Positions 20,460-32,045 of a DNA stretch of 64,000 bases are shown here, in pieces. The translations under genes were made by a program, and so were the position numbers. This DNA comes from Delphinus delphis (lineage: Eukaryota; Chordata; Mammalia; Artiodactyla; Delphinidae): contig NC_082690.1 in assembly GCF_949987515.2 (NCBI RefSeq), forward strand, positions 107,072,400 to 107,136,399, in the 5' to 3' direction. Numbering within the stretch: position 1 is the stretch's first letter; each line of letters starts with the position of its first letter. The notes beneath the pieces are model-generated. The model was not told the origin of the DNA. It saw only the letters and a program-made list of their open reading frames with translations, and ran no database searches.

Positions 20460-20949
20460 AAAGAAGGGTCCAAGTGTACGTGCTTCGCGAGAGATTTCCC
20501 GGCCGACGAAGGAGGATTTGAACGAGTGTTTTCCTTGACAAGGGTCGCTCCCCCTCCCGGCCCACAGGTTTCCCGGCTTCACAGCCTCCCCCTGCCACCT
20601 CGCCAGGCCAGCCCTGCTCCTGGGCCCCCGCCCCCTCCAGACTCTTCCGTTGGGGCGGGGGCTGGCAGCTCCCCTCCCCCCTGCTCTCCCCGCCGGCTGG
20701 CTTGCCTCCCGTCCGCTCCTCTTCCTCCCAGGCGACCCCACGGCCATCCCCAAAGTGCACTGCAGAGTGGAGGCTGCCGGTCCCACGGTGCGCTCTCCTG
20801 GTTTGTGCGGCCTCTAGGGCACCTGTTCTGGCCGCTCCGCTCGGCCTCTTTAACCTGTCCCGGCACCAGACCCCCACCCATGGGAGGACCTTGGCCTCGT
20901 CTCTCCCAGGTCCCTGGTGCCTCCCATCTCTCTCTCTCTCTCTCTCTCT

Positions 20950-21034
<85 letters not shown>

Positions 21035-21300
21035 CTTCTCTCTCTGTCAGATAGCTGGGGGCAACGCTTGCCATGCAAGGGAGCGGATCACAGATTTCTG
21101 GGATTCGGACGTGGGCGTCGTGGGGGCAGGTGTTCCGCGGGCCCCTCCCTGGGGCTCGCGCTCCCGTGCGCCACAGCACCGGCTCCTCTGGACGCTACCT
21201 CGCAAGCCTCTCTCGTTCCCGCCCCCCAGCGGGGCTCCACCCTTCTCAGGACAGCCCCGCCTCTGCCCCTTCTGCCCCGCCCCATCAGCCGCCAGAAATA
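20460..21300. promoter_or_regulatory. CpG-rich patch (orphan CpG-island candidate)
   Basis: GC- and CpG-rich DNA 3.1 kb downstream of the FADD stop, interrupted by a (CT)n array. It includes CTTCGCGAGAG and TTTCCCGGCCGACGAAGG at 20480-20512 and further CpG-rich text at 21110-21240. No exon is recognisable next to it. It could be a distal enhancer, an alternative promoter, or GC-rich noise. Confidence 0.35.
20928..21048. repeat. (CT)n microsatellite
   Basis: About 120 bases of nearly pure CT/TC with two CCCTCCCTC interruptions. It produces low-complexity open frames on both strands that are not genes. Confidence 0.98.
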
Positions 21301-23799
21301 GTCATGCTGCAGACTCCTGACTGTATTCCTAGAAACCGCAAGCTCTCTGCATACATTTTTCAGTTTTGTGTTTTTCTTCCCATGATACGTATTCTGAGTC
21401 ATCTTGCTGACTGCTTTCTAACCTCAGGATTCCTGTGTGCATCGAGTTTTGGAACCAGACAGGCAAGCGTGACGCAGGGTAGCATGTGCTTATTCGAAAA
21501 CGTCCAGGCACCCTACATTGGCCGGAACAGGCAAAACTCTTTTACAAGGAAAATGTGCAATTGAAACCCGTTTTCGTCAAAGAAGCCCTCAGTTTCTGAA
21601 GTCAGTGACTACGTTAATACACTGTGGCAAGAGTCCCACGTGGGTACCAACCACATTAATTGTCACCAGGCAACAGAGGCCGAGTCAGTGCGTGAGCGGT
21701 GTTGTAAAAGCTGGAAACCGAAGAACGTGGGCCGTTTGGTCACCCAGGCGCCAGGCAGGTCTAAGCTTCCCTTCCCCACACCTGCTTGGTGACAGTCTCG
21801 ACACAAGCAACGATTTTGTTTCAGCGCGTGTTGTTTCATGGGACAGACCTTCTGTCTGGGGAGACGACAAAGTTCTCGAGAAGGTTGGGATGATGGTTGA
21901 CAACATTGTGAGTGAAGAGGGTGAATTTTATGTTGTGTATTATTTTACCACAAGTTTTAGAATCATCCTTCACATTAAATTAACCCTTTACTTATATTAT
22001 TAATCTAAACTGTATTCGTTTCGTGGGCTTCCCTCTGTCTAATTTGAATTTTATTGGCGTTTTATAAGTTACGAGGGCTACAGGAGCATAAGCGTGTCTC
22101 TGGCCGATGTGTGTGTTGAAATGACATTATTACAGATAAAACCTTGTCCATCCCTGGGAGTCTGAGTCCCCGTTACTCCTTCCAGCGGGGTTTCCAGCTG
22201 GAGACACCCGTGTGCAGGGTACCCAGGCCGCTCTGGGCAAGTCCTGGGGCTCAGCGTCATGAGGAACAGGAGGGGCGCCGGGCCCTATGCAACTTGCTCC
22301 CCAAATGCCCACCTCCTGGGGGGCTGAGGACCGGCTCAGACACCCCGTGTGATGAGGCCTCGCCTGACCCCCGCCGCCCGAAGAGGACGCCCCCGCCGGC
22401 CCTGGTCGTGCCCCACCAGGCGCGGCTTCCTCATCACCGTGGCTTCCAGAGCTGCCCAGCGGCTCTAAGGGCAGAGGCTCACTGTGCCCGCTGAGTAGGT
22501 GAGTGAACTGCCATGATAAGAGACCAGGTCCAGGGGCCCCAGGGCAGAGACCAGGCTGCCTCTCCGCCCATCGTGCCCAGCCGTGACCGAGACCCAGGAT
22601 TTGCCCTTCACGCCGCCTAGTCCCAGCAAGAGGTCCACCACGGACCCTAGGGTGGCTCCCCCACCCCATGAATCGCCACCGGCCACCCCAAGAGTCCCCT
22701 CCCCGGGCAGGGTTGATGCCACGTGCACAAGAACACACACCTCTTGGCTCTGGGAGCTCCGAAACGTGTGGTCCGTTCACGCATCCACACCTTCATTCAG
22801 TAGGTTCTCAGCCAAGGGCCAGAGGCTCAGGTGGGGCGGTGGGGAGGGGCCCTTCGCCTCCCTCTAGCTGGTGACCGCACAGTGGGGCCCCACCTCCCTT
22901 TCTCACCTGGCAGGACCAGCCCTCTCCCAGTTGCTGCAGGCTCCAAGAAGATGAGTGATGGTGAGTGGCTGGGAGTTGCTTTCACATGGTAAAGACCACG
23001 ATGTCATTACTGTAATTTTTCCGGAGTGACGGCACGTGTTTAAAATGACTCGCCTTTACGCCAACTTGACTGGGTATGAAACTCTTCGATCATACGTTCA
23101 TTCCCTGAGGTCTCTGGAGGCATCAGATGATACCTGGGGAACCTGCCCCAGTGCCTTGTCACCGAGGAGCACCTGACCCAGGCCCAGCCACCGATCCTAC
23201 TGTGAGAAAGGGGAGTCCTCTGTCATCTGGTCCCGCTGATGTTGTCTGCAGCCCAGACCATAAACCAAGGACTGTGGAAGTTCAAGTGAATGTAAGTAGA
23301 CGGACAAGACTAAGAGGCCAACTCTTCTTCCTCACACAGTGGGGGACCCTGTAGAGGCAAAGGAGAACAGAATTAATAAGGCAGATGTAATAGGGACACA
23401 GTGAGCAGTGCCGTGAGAGGCACGGCATCCCCTGCAGCCAACTGCCCGGGTTCAGGCCCTGGCTCTGTTTAGCGGCTGCGTGGCGCTGGGCAAATGAACC
23501 CACCTACAGAATGGATTATTATAGGACCTACCGCAAAGGAATGGGATGCTGGGGGCATTCTGTGACTTGCTTCTAAAGCACAGGGTGGGTACAAGGACGC
23601 CTGCAGCCTCTGTTCCGGGTGCTGTGTCGGAACCGTGATGACATTTGTGTAGCAGACAGCAGAGCCAAGAGATGTGTCACTGAGTTGCTGAATTGACTCA
23701 CTCTGCCTCTGGGCTCCATCACTTGCTAACACTTCTTTTTACAATTCTTTAAGACACTTTGGTTGGATTTTCTGATATTTGATGCACTGAAAGGCATCA
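21301..23799. other. Spacer of about 2.5 kb, no gene seen
   Basis: The part 21301-22080 has little repeat content that I recognise and could hold conserved non-coding sequence. 22140-22900 is GC-rich. No exon, RNA gene or named transposon can be supported. Confidence 0.45.
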
Positions 23800-24110
23800 T
23801 AGTGGTCAAAAGGGAATTTAGAACATAAAGATGGTGTTTCAAATCAGTGAGGAAAAAAATTCAATAATTGGGGTTAGGACAACTGGGAAAGATCGTTGCA
23901 TCCTTACCTTCCTCCTTCTACCAAAATAAATCCCAGATGCACACGAGATTTGGATTTTTTTTCAATAGGAAGCAACCCTGGGAGAATTTCTCATCTTGGA
24001 GAGGAAGGAGAGGGCCATAAAATAAAAGACTGATCAATTCAACTACATAAAAACTAAAAATGTCTACCTGTCAGAAAATATTATAAACCAGTTTAAAGAC
24101 ATGACCCCTC
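23800..24110 (+). mobile_element. L1 fragment (old), near ORF2 3' end
   Basis: Degenerate L1 text, best seen at GATCAATTCAACTACATAAA and AACTAAAAATGTCTACCTGT (about 24032-24070). Confidence 0.55.
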
Positions 24111-25240
24111 GTGAAATGGTTGTAGCTGAAGGAAATGAAGTTTAGGGTGAAGAGCCTGCCCAAAGTCACCCACTCAGTCACCTGTCAGCTAGTGCTCGGT
24201 GAGCACCTACTGCGTACGGGGTAGACATCGCCAGGACGGGAGCTGCGTCCGGGAGCTACCTTCACGGAGCTTCCAATCCAGTGGGAGAGGCCCGGTGCTC
24301 GCAGCCTCCTCAGGAGGGCGACACTGGGCTTCCTGTGACACCCACTGGGTCCCCATAGCTGGGCTCTGGGTCCTCATGACTTAGCATCCAGTGTCAGGAC
24401 CCATGTGGGGGATGAGGCCCCGCTGAGGAAGGGATCGCTGCTTTGCCTCCAGGCACTACTGCCCACCGGTGTAGAACTCACAACCTGCATTTCCCGTGAG
24501 TCAATTTGGAGGTACTCTGCCTTCCCCTGGGGCTTCCAGGGGACGAGGCCAATGCAGAGCCCAGTGAACTTGGTGCTGATTTGTTATTATCCTGGGATAG
24601 TAACTGCCTTAGGCGTTGGGGAGGAAGAAAAGGACTTGGGACAAATAAAGCATGGTGCTGACGTGGAGACAAACAGAAACAATTATAAGTGGAGAAACTG
24701 AAGTCCTGAGAGTTGCAGTGATTTGTCAAGTCACAGGCAGAGATAGGACTAGAACCCAGGCCTCCTGACTCCAAGGCCCATGCAATATCTAGGACATCTA
24801 ACTGTGTTTCAGAGAAGGGGCCTTCTGAGCTGGGTTTCATAGGATAAATAGGAGTTTGCCAGATGGCGAGCAGTTTAGGCACAGGAAACAGCAAGTGCAA
24901 AGGCCAAGAGGCATGAAATTGGAGGGTTTGTTCAGGAGGCAGCAAGTAGATTAGTGGGGCTGGTTCCAGGCAGGTTCAGGAGAGTTACACGGAAAAAAAT
25001 GTGGTGGCACACACATATCGTCCCTGAGGAAGAAGGTGGCGCTGGTTAAAGCTGTATAGCAGCTTTGGGGTTTTTTAAAGGGCTTTGGGGCTTTGCCTCT
25101 TGTTTTAGTCTCACGGAAACCTTGAATTGTACTAAGGGAGGTGTTTTCCCCTTTTGACAGGTAAGGAAATGGGGATGCGGAGGACTTCAGTGATTAGCAC
25201 GGGGGTCTCACAGCAGGAAGGGGAGGAGTGAGGTCTCCAG
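24111..25240 (-). repeat. Cluster of ancient L2 and MIR fragments
   Basis: Minus-strand L2 pieces: GTGAGCACCTACTGCGTACG (24199) and GGAAACAGCAAGTGCAAAGG (24884). Minus-strand MIR pieces: about 24690-24790 (CTAGAACCCAGGCCTCCTGA) and about 25100-25230 (GACAGGTAAGGAAATGGGG). No gene is seen between them. Confidence 0.6.
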
Positions 25241-26464
25241 TCACTCTGCCAGACTAAGAGAGCCAGCCTGCCCTGCAGAACTCTCTAGTCCCCAGACAGG
25301 CCCCAAAAGTGGCCCAGCTTGGGGTGGGGGTGGGGGCGAAGGCAGGACCCCCGGGGAAGGCTGTCCCGTCTCACCACAGGCAGCACCAGGGTGGGAGCAA
25401 CCCCAAAAGCTAAAATAAGGCTCATGTGCTCCAAAAATACTCTGCTGAAAGCACTGCGGTCCTGGAAATGGGCCCGTCTGCTGGCTTCCCGCCTGGGGAA
25501 TCAGGGTGGAGCACGAAAGCCACACTTCCGTCCCCACCCCGTTTATTTGGGGAGATCAAGCCCTCGCCACCGCCACCAGAGCTGCCTCGATCCATGCAAC
25601 GCTTGCTGGAGGGAGTCTGGGCACAGACGCAGGAGAGGTCGGTCACCCACTCACCGTTCACCAGCACATCCCCGCGGTGGCCTTGCTGTGCCAGGCCCTG
25701 CTCCTGGCATCAGGGCACAGCAGGGAGCACAGCCGACCAAGGTGCAGGAAGCCTGGGGCGGGGAGCAGATCAGGGCGGGTTCATCGTGCTGTGGGGACGC
25801 AGTGAGAAGATGCAGACAAGGTCATGAGTCCCGCCCGTGTCAGCGCATTGTTCGTTCACTTATTCAGGACCCCCTGTGGGCTTAGCCTAGCTGACCTCGT
25901 GGGTTCCTCCCAGCAGCCTCTGAGCTACTGACTTCTGACCTGTCCCCCTTTAACTTCACCACCTTGGCTCCAAACCTTTCCCTTTCTTCTGAAACCCCAT
26001 CAGGGGCCCCTGACCTCAGCGCCTACCTCCAAAGCAAACAGGCCGGCGGGAGCCTGCAAGCCTTCCTGGCGCTTCTCAGCAGGCAGGTGGCTGCCCTCAC
26101 CCCACACTTCTGGCCTCCAGCTCCGCGGCCTGGCTCAGACCCTCTCAGCCTCTCTTCTGGAACAAGCACTTGCTTCCTCTCCGATTCTCCTGGGATCTCT
26201 CCAGCCGCAGGCCCCTGTCCACACCCGGGCCTGAGAGCCAGCCTGATTCTCAGCTTACACACTCACTTCGTGTTCCTGTCTTCACAGTGTGTTTCCCAAA
26301 TCTCAGTGATCCCAGGGCCAGCTTGGAAATTTTTGCCTTAGCCATGTGCCACCTGTTCTTTTATTTACTTACCTTTTCCTTCGAAGTGACTCTCTTTCCT
26401 CACTGAATTTTAAATGAAAAGGGAATAGGATGTCTTCATCACAAAAGGAAAACAATCTGTGGCA
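25241..26464. other. Spacer, no gene seen
   Basis: A diverged minus-strand L2 end (TGCTGTGCCAGGCCCTGCTC, 25685) is the only repeat I recognise. Overlapping open frames in 25.3-25.9 kb show no family resemblance. Confidence 0.45.
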
Positions 26465-26930
26465 GACGTGGCTGGTGTCCCCACTGTCTGTTCACACCTT
26501 CTCACTTTACATTAGAGCCCTGACTTTTAGCTGCCCAGATCCAGGCTATATTTCCCAACCCCACTTGTAGCAAGTTATGGCCATTCAACCGAAGTTCTGC
26601 ACATGAGCAGAAGCGGTGGTTGGAACTTCCTAGAGGTATTTTTAAAAGGAGGAGGATGTGCACTTCAGCATCCCCTTCTTCCATCCTTCTAGCTGGAATG
26701 CAAACATGATAGCTGGAGCAGGGGCAGCTACATTAGACCATGAGGGAGTATAGCAACAAGATAGAAGGAGGCTGGTTTCCTGATGGTCATGGAACCTCCC
26801 TACTGACCTTGGAAGGTTTACCTCAGGACTGCATTTGTATGAGAGAAATAAACTTCTCTTACGGAGGCCACTGTGATTTGGGGATTTCAGACGTTTGCCA
26901 TAAACCCAACACTGGTTGAAACACCATGTC
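26465..26930 (+). mobile_element. Old LTR-like interspersed repeat
   Basis: The text TGGAATGCAAACATGATAGC, GACCATGAGGGAGTATAGC, TGATGGTCATGGAACCTCCC and GAGAGAAATAAACTTCTCTT follows a known mammalian LTR-type repeat that ends with a poly(A) signal (AATAAA, about 26847). I cannot name the family with certainty. Confidence 0.5.
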
Positions 26931-28220
26931 ACTTGGAGTAAGCAGAAGGTGACAATGAATGCAGTGAAAAATAATATTCTAAAACTGTGGCTCTGAACCC
27001 AAGAGCTGCTCTTTATGTTTAAAAAAAAAAAAGACATTAGTCATCATTAGACTGAGACTGAATCTGTTTGTTCAGGACTGATGGGTAATTGAAAATGGAA
27101 TGTCTTTCTCACCATGTGACTCGGTGCTATTTAGTGCCAGGTCCCTTACCTCACTGCTCCCTAAAATCGTCCAGCTGATCACACCCCACAGGCTGAAAGC
27201 ACAGCACAATAGGATGAAGCCTGCACGGCCGCCTATTGACACCCCTGCTCCTAGCCTGGAACCACCCTGCCATGCCCTCCCCCAGGGCTCCGCCGCCGTA
27301 AGCAGCAGCCCAGCTTCCAGCCTCCGCCCAAATGTTCCCCTGGGTCTTCCTTTAGTAGGTGTTTCTCAAGCACCCACCGTTTGTGGTTCTGAGCGACCGG
27401 TCCAGAGCCAGACAACCACGCCTTGCTCCCTGCTGGGTGGGTGACCTGGGCAAGTTATGTAGCTTCTCCCCACCTCAGTCCTGCTCATCTGTGAAATGGG
27501 CATAAAGGGTTACATCCATCAGTACATATCATGTGCTTGGAAAAGAGCCCAGAACCCACGAAGCCTGCCCACCCCCCACAAATTAGCTGCTGTTGTTACA
27601 TGTCAAGCGAGGGGGCTACAGCGGCGAGCCAGGCAGGTGAGGATTCTGCTCTCCTGGGGAGGCAGGGTAACCTTCTAGAGGCTCGGAAGACACAGCTTCA
27701 GCCCTGCCAGCAGCATGACACCCTCTGCGTTGAGCACGTCCCGCTGTGATGGGGGTTGGATGGTGATGGACCGTTAGGGGCCTGTCTTCCTCACTAGACG
27801 GGGGCCCGTGACAATAGGGAACTCAACTGACATTTGACTTCTGAGCACCTAGCCTAGCGGGAGCCTACACACAGCAGGTGTTTCAGGAAACGGTATCAAC
27901 AGAGGAATGAGTGTGTGAGGTACAAGATGGGCAAAGACAGCGAGGCTGAGGGCAAGGTGGCCCAGGTGCTCCTTCCAGCCCAGGTCTCCACCCCCAGCCC
28001 AGCACCGTTCCTTCTGCAGCCGCAGCAAAAGGCTTTGAGTGGCTTTCTTCCTGCTACAGGTGACCTCACTGACACATGTGTGCATATGTGCAGGTGGAGA
28101 AAATGTTAGCTGTGTAGAGCTCAGGCCTTGAAGTCATCAAACTAGGTTTGAATTCAAACTCTCCTGTGCATTTGCTGTGTGGCCCTGGGCAAGTTTACCC
28201 GAGCTCTCTGGCTTTGATGC
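26931..28220 (+). other. Spacer with MIR fragments
   Basis: MIR text occurs at about 27435-27600 (GTGACCTGGGCAAGTTATGT, CATCTGTGAAATGGGCATAA) and about 28125-28210 (TGTGGCCCTGGGCAAGTTTA). No gene is seen in 26931-27430 or 27600-28120. Confidence 0.6.
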
Positions 28221-28224
28221 CGTG

Positions 28225-28600
28225 ATCTATTCCTGTGTAACAAACGACCCCAACACTTAGCAGCTTAAACTACCAGTTATGTCCTGTCTGCCAGGGTTCC
28301 TGTGGGTCAGATACTCAGGAGGGCTCAGTGGACTGGTTCTGGTTCCAGGCCTCCAGTTTGGGCTTCCTCCCAATATGGCGGCATGAGGGTGGCTGAATCA
28401 CCTACGAGTGTCTCGGGGCTCATGGCCAGTGTGAATCCGCAGCCCATGCAGGTTCAAGGGCAGGGGAATTAGACCCCACTCCTTGGTGGGACAGTGGGAA
28501 GGTTCTAGAAGAGCCTGTGGGACAGGAGATGTTGTTGCAACCCTCTTTTGGAAAATACAGTTGCCACAGATGATAACACTCATGCTGGCCTCAGGGGGGC
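28225..28600 (-). mobile_element. Ancient LTR-like repeat, family uncertain
   Basis: GTGTAACAAACGACCCCAAC, CAGCTTAAACTACCAG and TTCAAGGGCAGGGGAATTAG follow a common mammalian repeat of MaLR-like layout. Heavily diverged. Confidence 0.45.
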
Positions 28601-29139
28601 CCAGGAGGGTTTCTAGGTGGAAAACACCTGAAACAGCATAGGTGCCTAAAAAGTAACCTCTGTGGTGATTACAGCGATGATTGATTGGCTCCCTTCCTAC
28701 CCTTCCTTGGTCAGCTTACATCCTGTTCAAAATCCACAGGCGTCAACTCCCATGAGACAGCTGGAAGAAGTAAGGATCTGTTAGTTCACTTGGAGTGGCC
28801 CTACGCCCGGCGGAAGGAGTTCCAGGGCACTTAGCCCAGGCCAGGTGAGCTTCAGCGACACCACATGGGAGCTGGGCATTCACAAGGGCCATTTCCGTTA
28901 CACCGGGTGAGCACGTGGTGGCCACACTGCCCCACCTGGAGGGCTCAGCCTCCACCATCGGTGTGACAGCCTCTCCGTAAACCGTCCCTTCCAGGTCCTG
29001 GAGAGCCTTGTGGCTTGATTTCATCTCCCCTCTGACACAGCAGCACTGAATTAAGAATTTCTGCTGAAGGGAAACTGTCAACGGTAGGGGCCAGAGTATG
29101 TCCTTATTGGACGGCCTTCCCGGATCCATCTTGGCAGCC
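28601..29139. other. Spacer, no gene seen
   Basis: No exon can be supported. It may be part of the ERV-derived unit to its right. Confidence 0.4.
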
Positions 29140-29700
29140 CTCTTTGTTGCCAGACTCAGGTTCGGCTAATCCAACACTGAGAGACAAGTGCTGGGTAGAA
29201 GGAAAGACAGCTTTACTGAGGAAGCTGGCAATCCTGGGGAGAAGGTGGACTCATGTCCCAAAGAACCAGCTCCTCCCTCCCCAGGTTTTGCTCAGAGATT
29301 TTATAGGGAAAAGAGGAAGGGGCTACGTGCTGGGAAGGGGTTGTGGGGTGTGTATCAGCTCGTGCACGCTCTTCTGATTGGCTGGTGGTGAGCTAACCAA
29401 GAGTCAGTGTCATCAGCCTTCTGGTTCCAGCCAGTCAGGGTCTCCACGCTGGTGGTCAGCACGCAGGTAACTTCTTCCACCTGCTGGGGTTTCAGTCTCT
29501 GCAAAATAGCTCAAAGGATGTGGCTCAGAATATGATCTCTAGCCCTTGAGGAGGAAGTAAAGGTCCTTGACTCTGTCTAATGGCTAAACTATTATTATTT
29601 TGTCTTGCTTGACTATTTTCCTTTGTTTCTGCATATTCTCATTTCCCTGATTAAATTAAATTTATTCTTTGGAACTCAGAAAATGCCTCAGAGGCTAAAG
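29140..29700 (-). mobile_element. Probable ERV LTR, minus strand
   Basis: GAAAGACAGCTTTACTGAGG at the left resembles a reversed LTR R region. The right part holds GGCTAAACTATTATTATTTTG and CATTTCCCTGATTAAATTAA, which I associate with artiodactyl ERV LTRs. No coding retroviral sequence is attached. Confidence 0.45.
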
Positions 29701-29865
29701 TTTTTCTACAGACGAGAGGCAGGTGGAGGACAGGGGTGCTGTCTGTTCCGGGGAGACCCCATAGAGCCCTCCTGCTCAGTGACAGCCTGACCCCTGATCA
29801 CAGAGAGCATGAAAGGCCACAGAGGCAGTGGACCCTGGCCTGGGGTATCTTCCATGATCCACCCT

Positions 29866-30305
29866 CTACTGGGTTGAATAGTGTTCCGAAAAAATTCACA
29901 TCCACCTGCGACCTCCAAATGGGACCTTATTTGGAAATAGGGTCTTTGCAGATGTAGCTAGGTTAGGACAAGGTCATATTGCAGTAGGGTGGACCCCAAG
30001 TCCAATGACTTGTATCCTTCTAAGAAGAGGAAATTTGGACAGAGAGACACATGGGGAGAACACTGTGTGAGGACAGAGGCAGAGGTTGGAGGGATGCAGC
30101 TACAAGCCCAGGAATGCCAGGGATTTTCCACAACCTCTAGAAGCTAGAGAGGGGCGTGGGACAGATTCTCCCCCAGAACCTCCAGAAGGAACCAGCCCTG
30201 CCAGCACTTTAATTTTAGGACTTCTCACCTCCAGATTGTGTGAGAATATGTTTCTGTTGCTTTAAGACACTCAGTTTGTGGGGTCATTTGTTACAGCAGC
30301 TGCAG
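29866..30305 (+). mobile_element. MLT1-type MaLR LTR
   Basis: Complete-looking order on the + strand: CTGGGTTGAATAGTGTTCCG, GGAAATAGGGTCTTTGCAGA, CAATGACTTGTATCCTTC, ACCTCTAGAAGCTAGAGAG and TTGCTTTAAGACACTCAGTT. Confidence 0.88.
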
Positions 30306-30470
30306 GTCACACACATACACACCACCACCACTCCTAGCTACACCCACCCTAGCATCCCCCCTAGTTCTGCCCACACCCCCCTTGTTCAGGCGGCCCATTC
30401 AGCTCCTCTCTCTGACTTACCAACCATGGCAGAAAAAAGAAAAGATTTCACTCTTTAAAAAGTGCATGTA

Positions 30471-30661
30471 GGGGCTTCCCTGGTGGCACAGTGGTTGAGA
30501 GTCTGCCTGCCAATGCAGGGGACACGGGTTCGTGCCCCGGTCCGGGAAGATCCCACATGCCACGGAGTGGCTGGGCCCGTGAGCCATGGCCGCTGAGCCT
30601 GCGCGTCCGGAGCCTGTGCTCTGCAACGGGAGAAGCCGCAACAGTGAGAGGCCCGCGTACT

Positions 30662-30694
<33 letters not shown>
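30471..30694 (+). mobile_element. CHR-1 SINE inserted against an older SINE
   Basis: Full CHR-1 with a tail of about 31 A residues (a long, little-decayed tail). GTGCATGTA flanks it (30462-30470 and 30696-30704), and another SINE starts directly after the second copy. Confidence 0.96.
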
Positions 30695-30696
<2 letters not shown>

Positions 30697-30704
30697 TGCA
30701 TGTA

Positions 30705-30806
30705 AGACTTCCCTGGAGGTCCAGTGGTTAAGATTCCGTGCTCCCAATGCAGGGGGCATGGGTTTGATCCCTGGTTGGGGAACTAAGATCCCACATGCCA
30801 CACAGA
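30705..30806 (+). mobile_element. CHR-type short SINE
   Basis: GACTTCCCTGGAGGTCCAGT, GGTTTGATCCCTGGTTGGGG and AACTAAGATCCCACATGCCA. It has no A tail of its own before L1 sequence begins. Confidence 0.85.
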
Positions 30807-31310
30807 GGAATGGATAAAGAAGATGTGGTACATATAGACAATGGACTATTACTCATCCATAAAAAAGAATGAAATAATGTCATTTGCAGCAACATGGGTA
30901 GACCTAGAGATGATCATACTAAGTGAAGTAAGTCAGACTGAGACAAAATACCATATGATATCACTTATACGTGGAATCTATAATATGGCACAAATGAACT
31001 TTATCTACAAAACAGAAACAGACTTACAGACATAGAGAACAGACTTGTGGTTGCCAAGGGGGAGGAGGGGTGGGGGAAGGAAGGATTGGGAGTTTGGGAC
31101 TAGCAGATGCAAACTGTTTTATATAAAACGGATGAAAAACAAGGTCCTACTGTATAGCATGGGGAACTGTATTCTATATCCTGTGATAAACCATAATGGA
31201 AAAGAATATGAAAAAGAATGTATATATATATGTATAACTGAACCACTTTGCTGTACAGCAGAAATTAACACAACATTGTAAATCAACTCTACCACAATAA
31301 AATAAATGTT
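30807..31310 (+). mobile_element. Cetartiodactyl-type L1 3' end
   Basis: TAAAGAAGATGTGGTACATA, AACATGGGTAGACCTAGAGA, GTGAAGTAAGTCAGACTGAG and CTTTGCTGTACAGCAGAAAT mark the end of ORF2 and the 3'UTR of a relatively young L1 lineage. Confidence 0.9.
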
Positions 31311-31682
31311 TAAAATAATTTAATTTAAAAAAATTAAACGCTCATTTAAGACCAGGCATTTCACAGGTGTGACTTCTCCCCCCACTTTGTAATCTGCGCA
31401 GGTCCCAGCTGCGTTTGCTCTGTGTCACATCAGGGAGAAAGGATCAGGAGGAAGCCTCTCTCCTTGAGTGGGTGGTGGAGGGAGAGGTGGGCAAGACCTC
31501 TGGGCCCCTCTCTCTCTCCCACCCACCCCACCGCACCCCCGGCCATCAGGACAGGGTGGGCCTTGACTCCCCCGGACACTAACTACAGTCCTGTCACCCC
31601 GAACTGTAAAATCCTCCCATGGTCCCCTGCCGGCTCGACCTTTAGCATCGGAATCAGCGGTTCCGCACCTCATGCCCACACG
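31311..31682. other. Spacer, no gene seen
   Basis: Short unique stretch between two L1 fragments. No exon seen. Confidence 0.5.
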
Positions 31683-32045
31683 TTTTAATTGTGATAAAAT
31701 ACACGTAACATAGAATTTCCCATCTCAGCCACGTTACACGCACAGTTCAGTGGCATTAAGTAGATTCACATTGCTGCGAACCATCTCCACCATCCGTCTC
31801 CAGAACTTTCCATCTTCCCAGACTGAAGCTCTGTCCCCATGAAACACTCGCTCCCCCTCCCCTCCCCCAGCCCCGGGCCCCACCACCCTCCTGTCTGTCT
31901 CCGTGGATCTGATGGCTCCAGGAACCTCATATGAGTGGAATCCTGCAGGATTTGTCCTTTTATGCCTGGCTTGTTTCTCTCAGTACCATGTCCTCCTGGT
32001 TCATCCATATGGTAGCCTGTGTCAGAATTCCAGTGCCAGCTTTTT
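31683..32045 (-). mobile_element. L1 (older L1M/L1ME type) 3' end
   Basis: Reverse L1 3' text: CAGTTCAGTGGCATTAAGTA, CCATCCGTCTCCAGAACTTT, ACCATGTCCTCCTGGTTCAT and CCTGTGTCAGAATTCCAGTG. Confidence 0.8.

Noticed and set aside
20413..21320. Open frames of 200-260 codons across the CT array
   Set aside because: They are Ser/Leu or Arg/Glu low-complexity translations of (CT)n.
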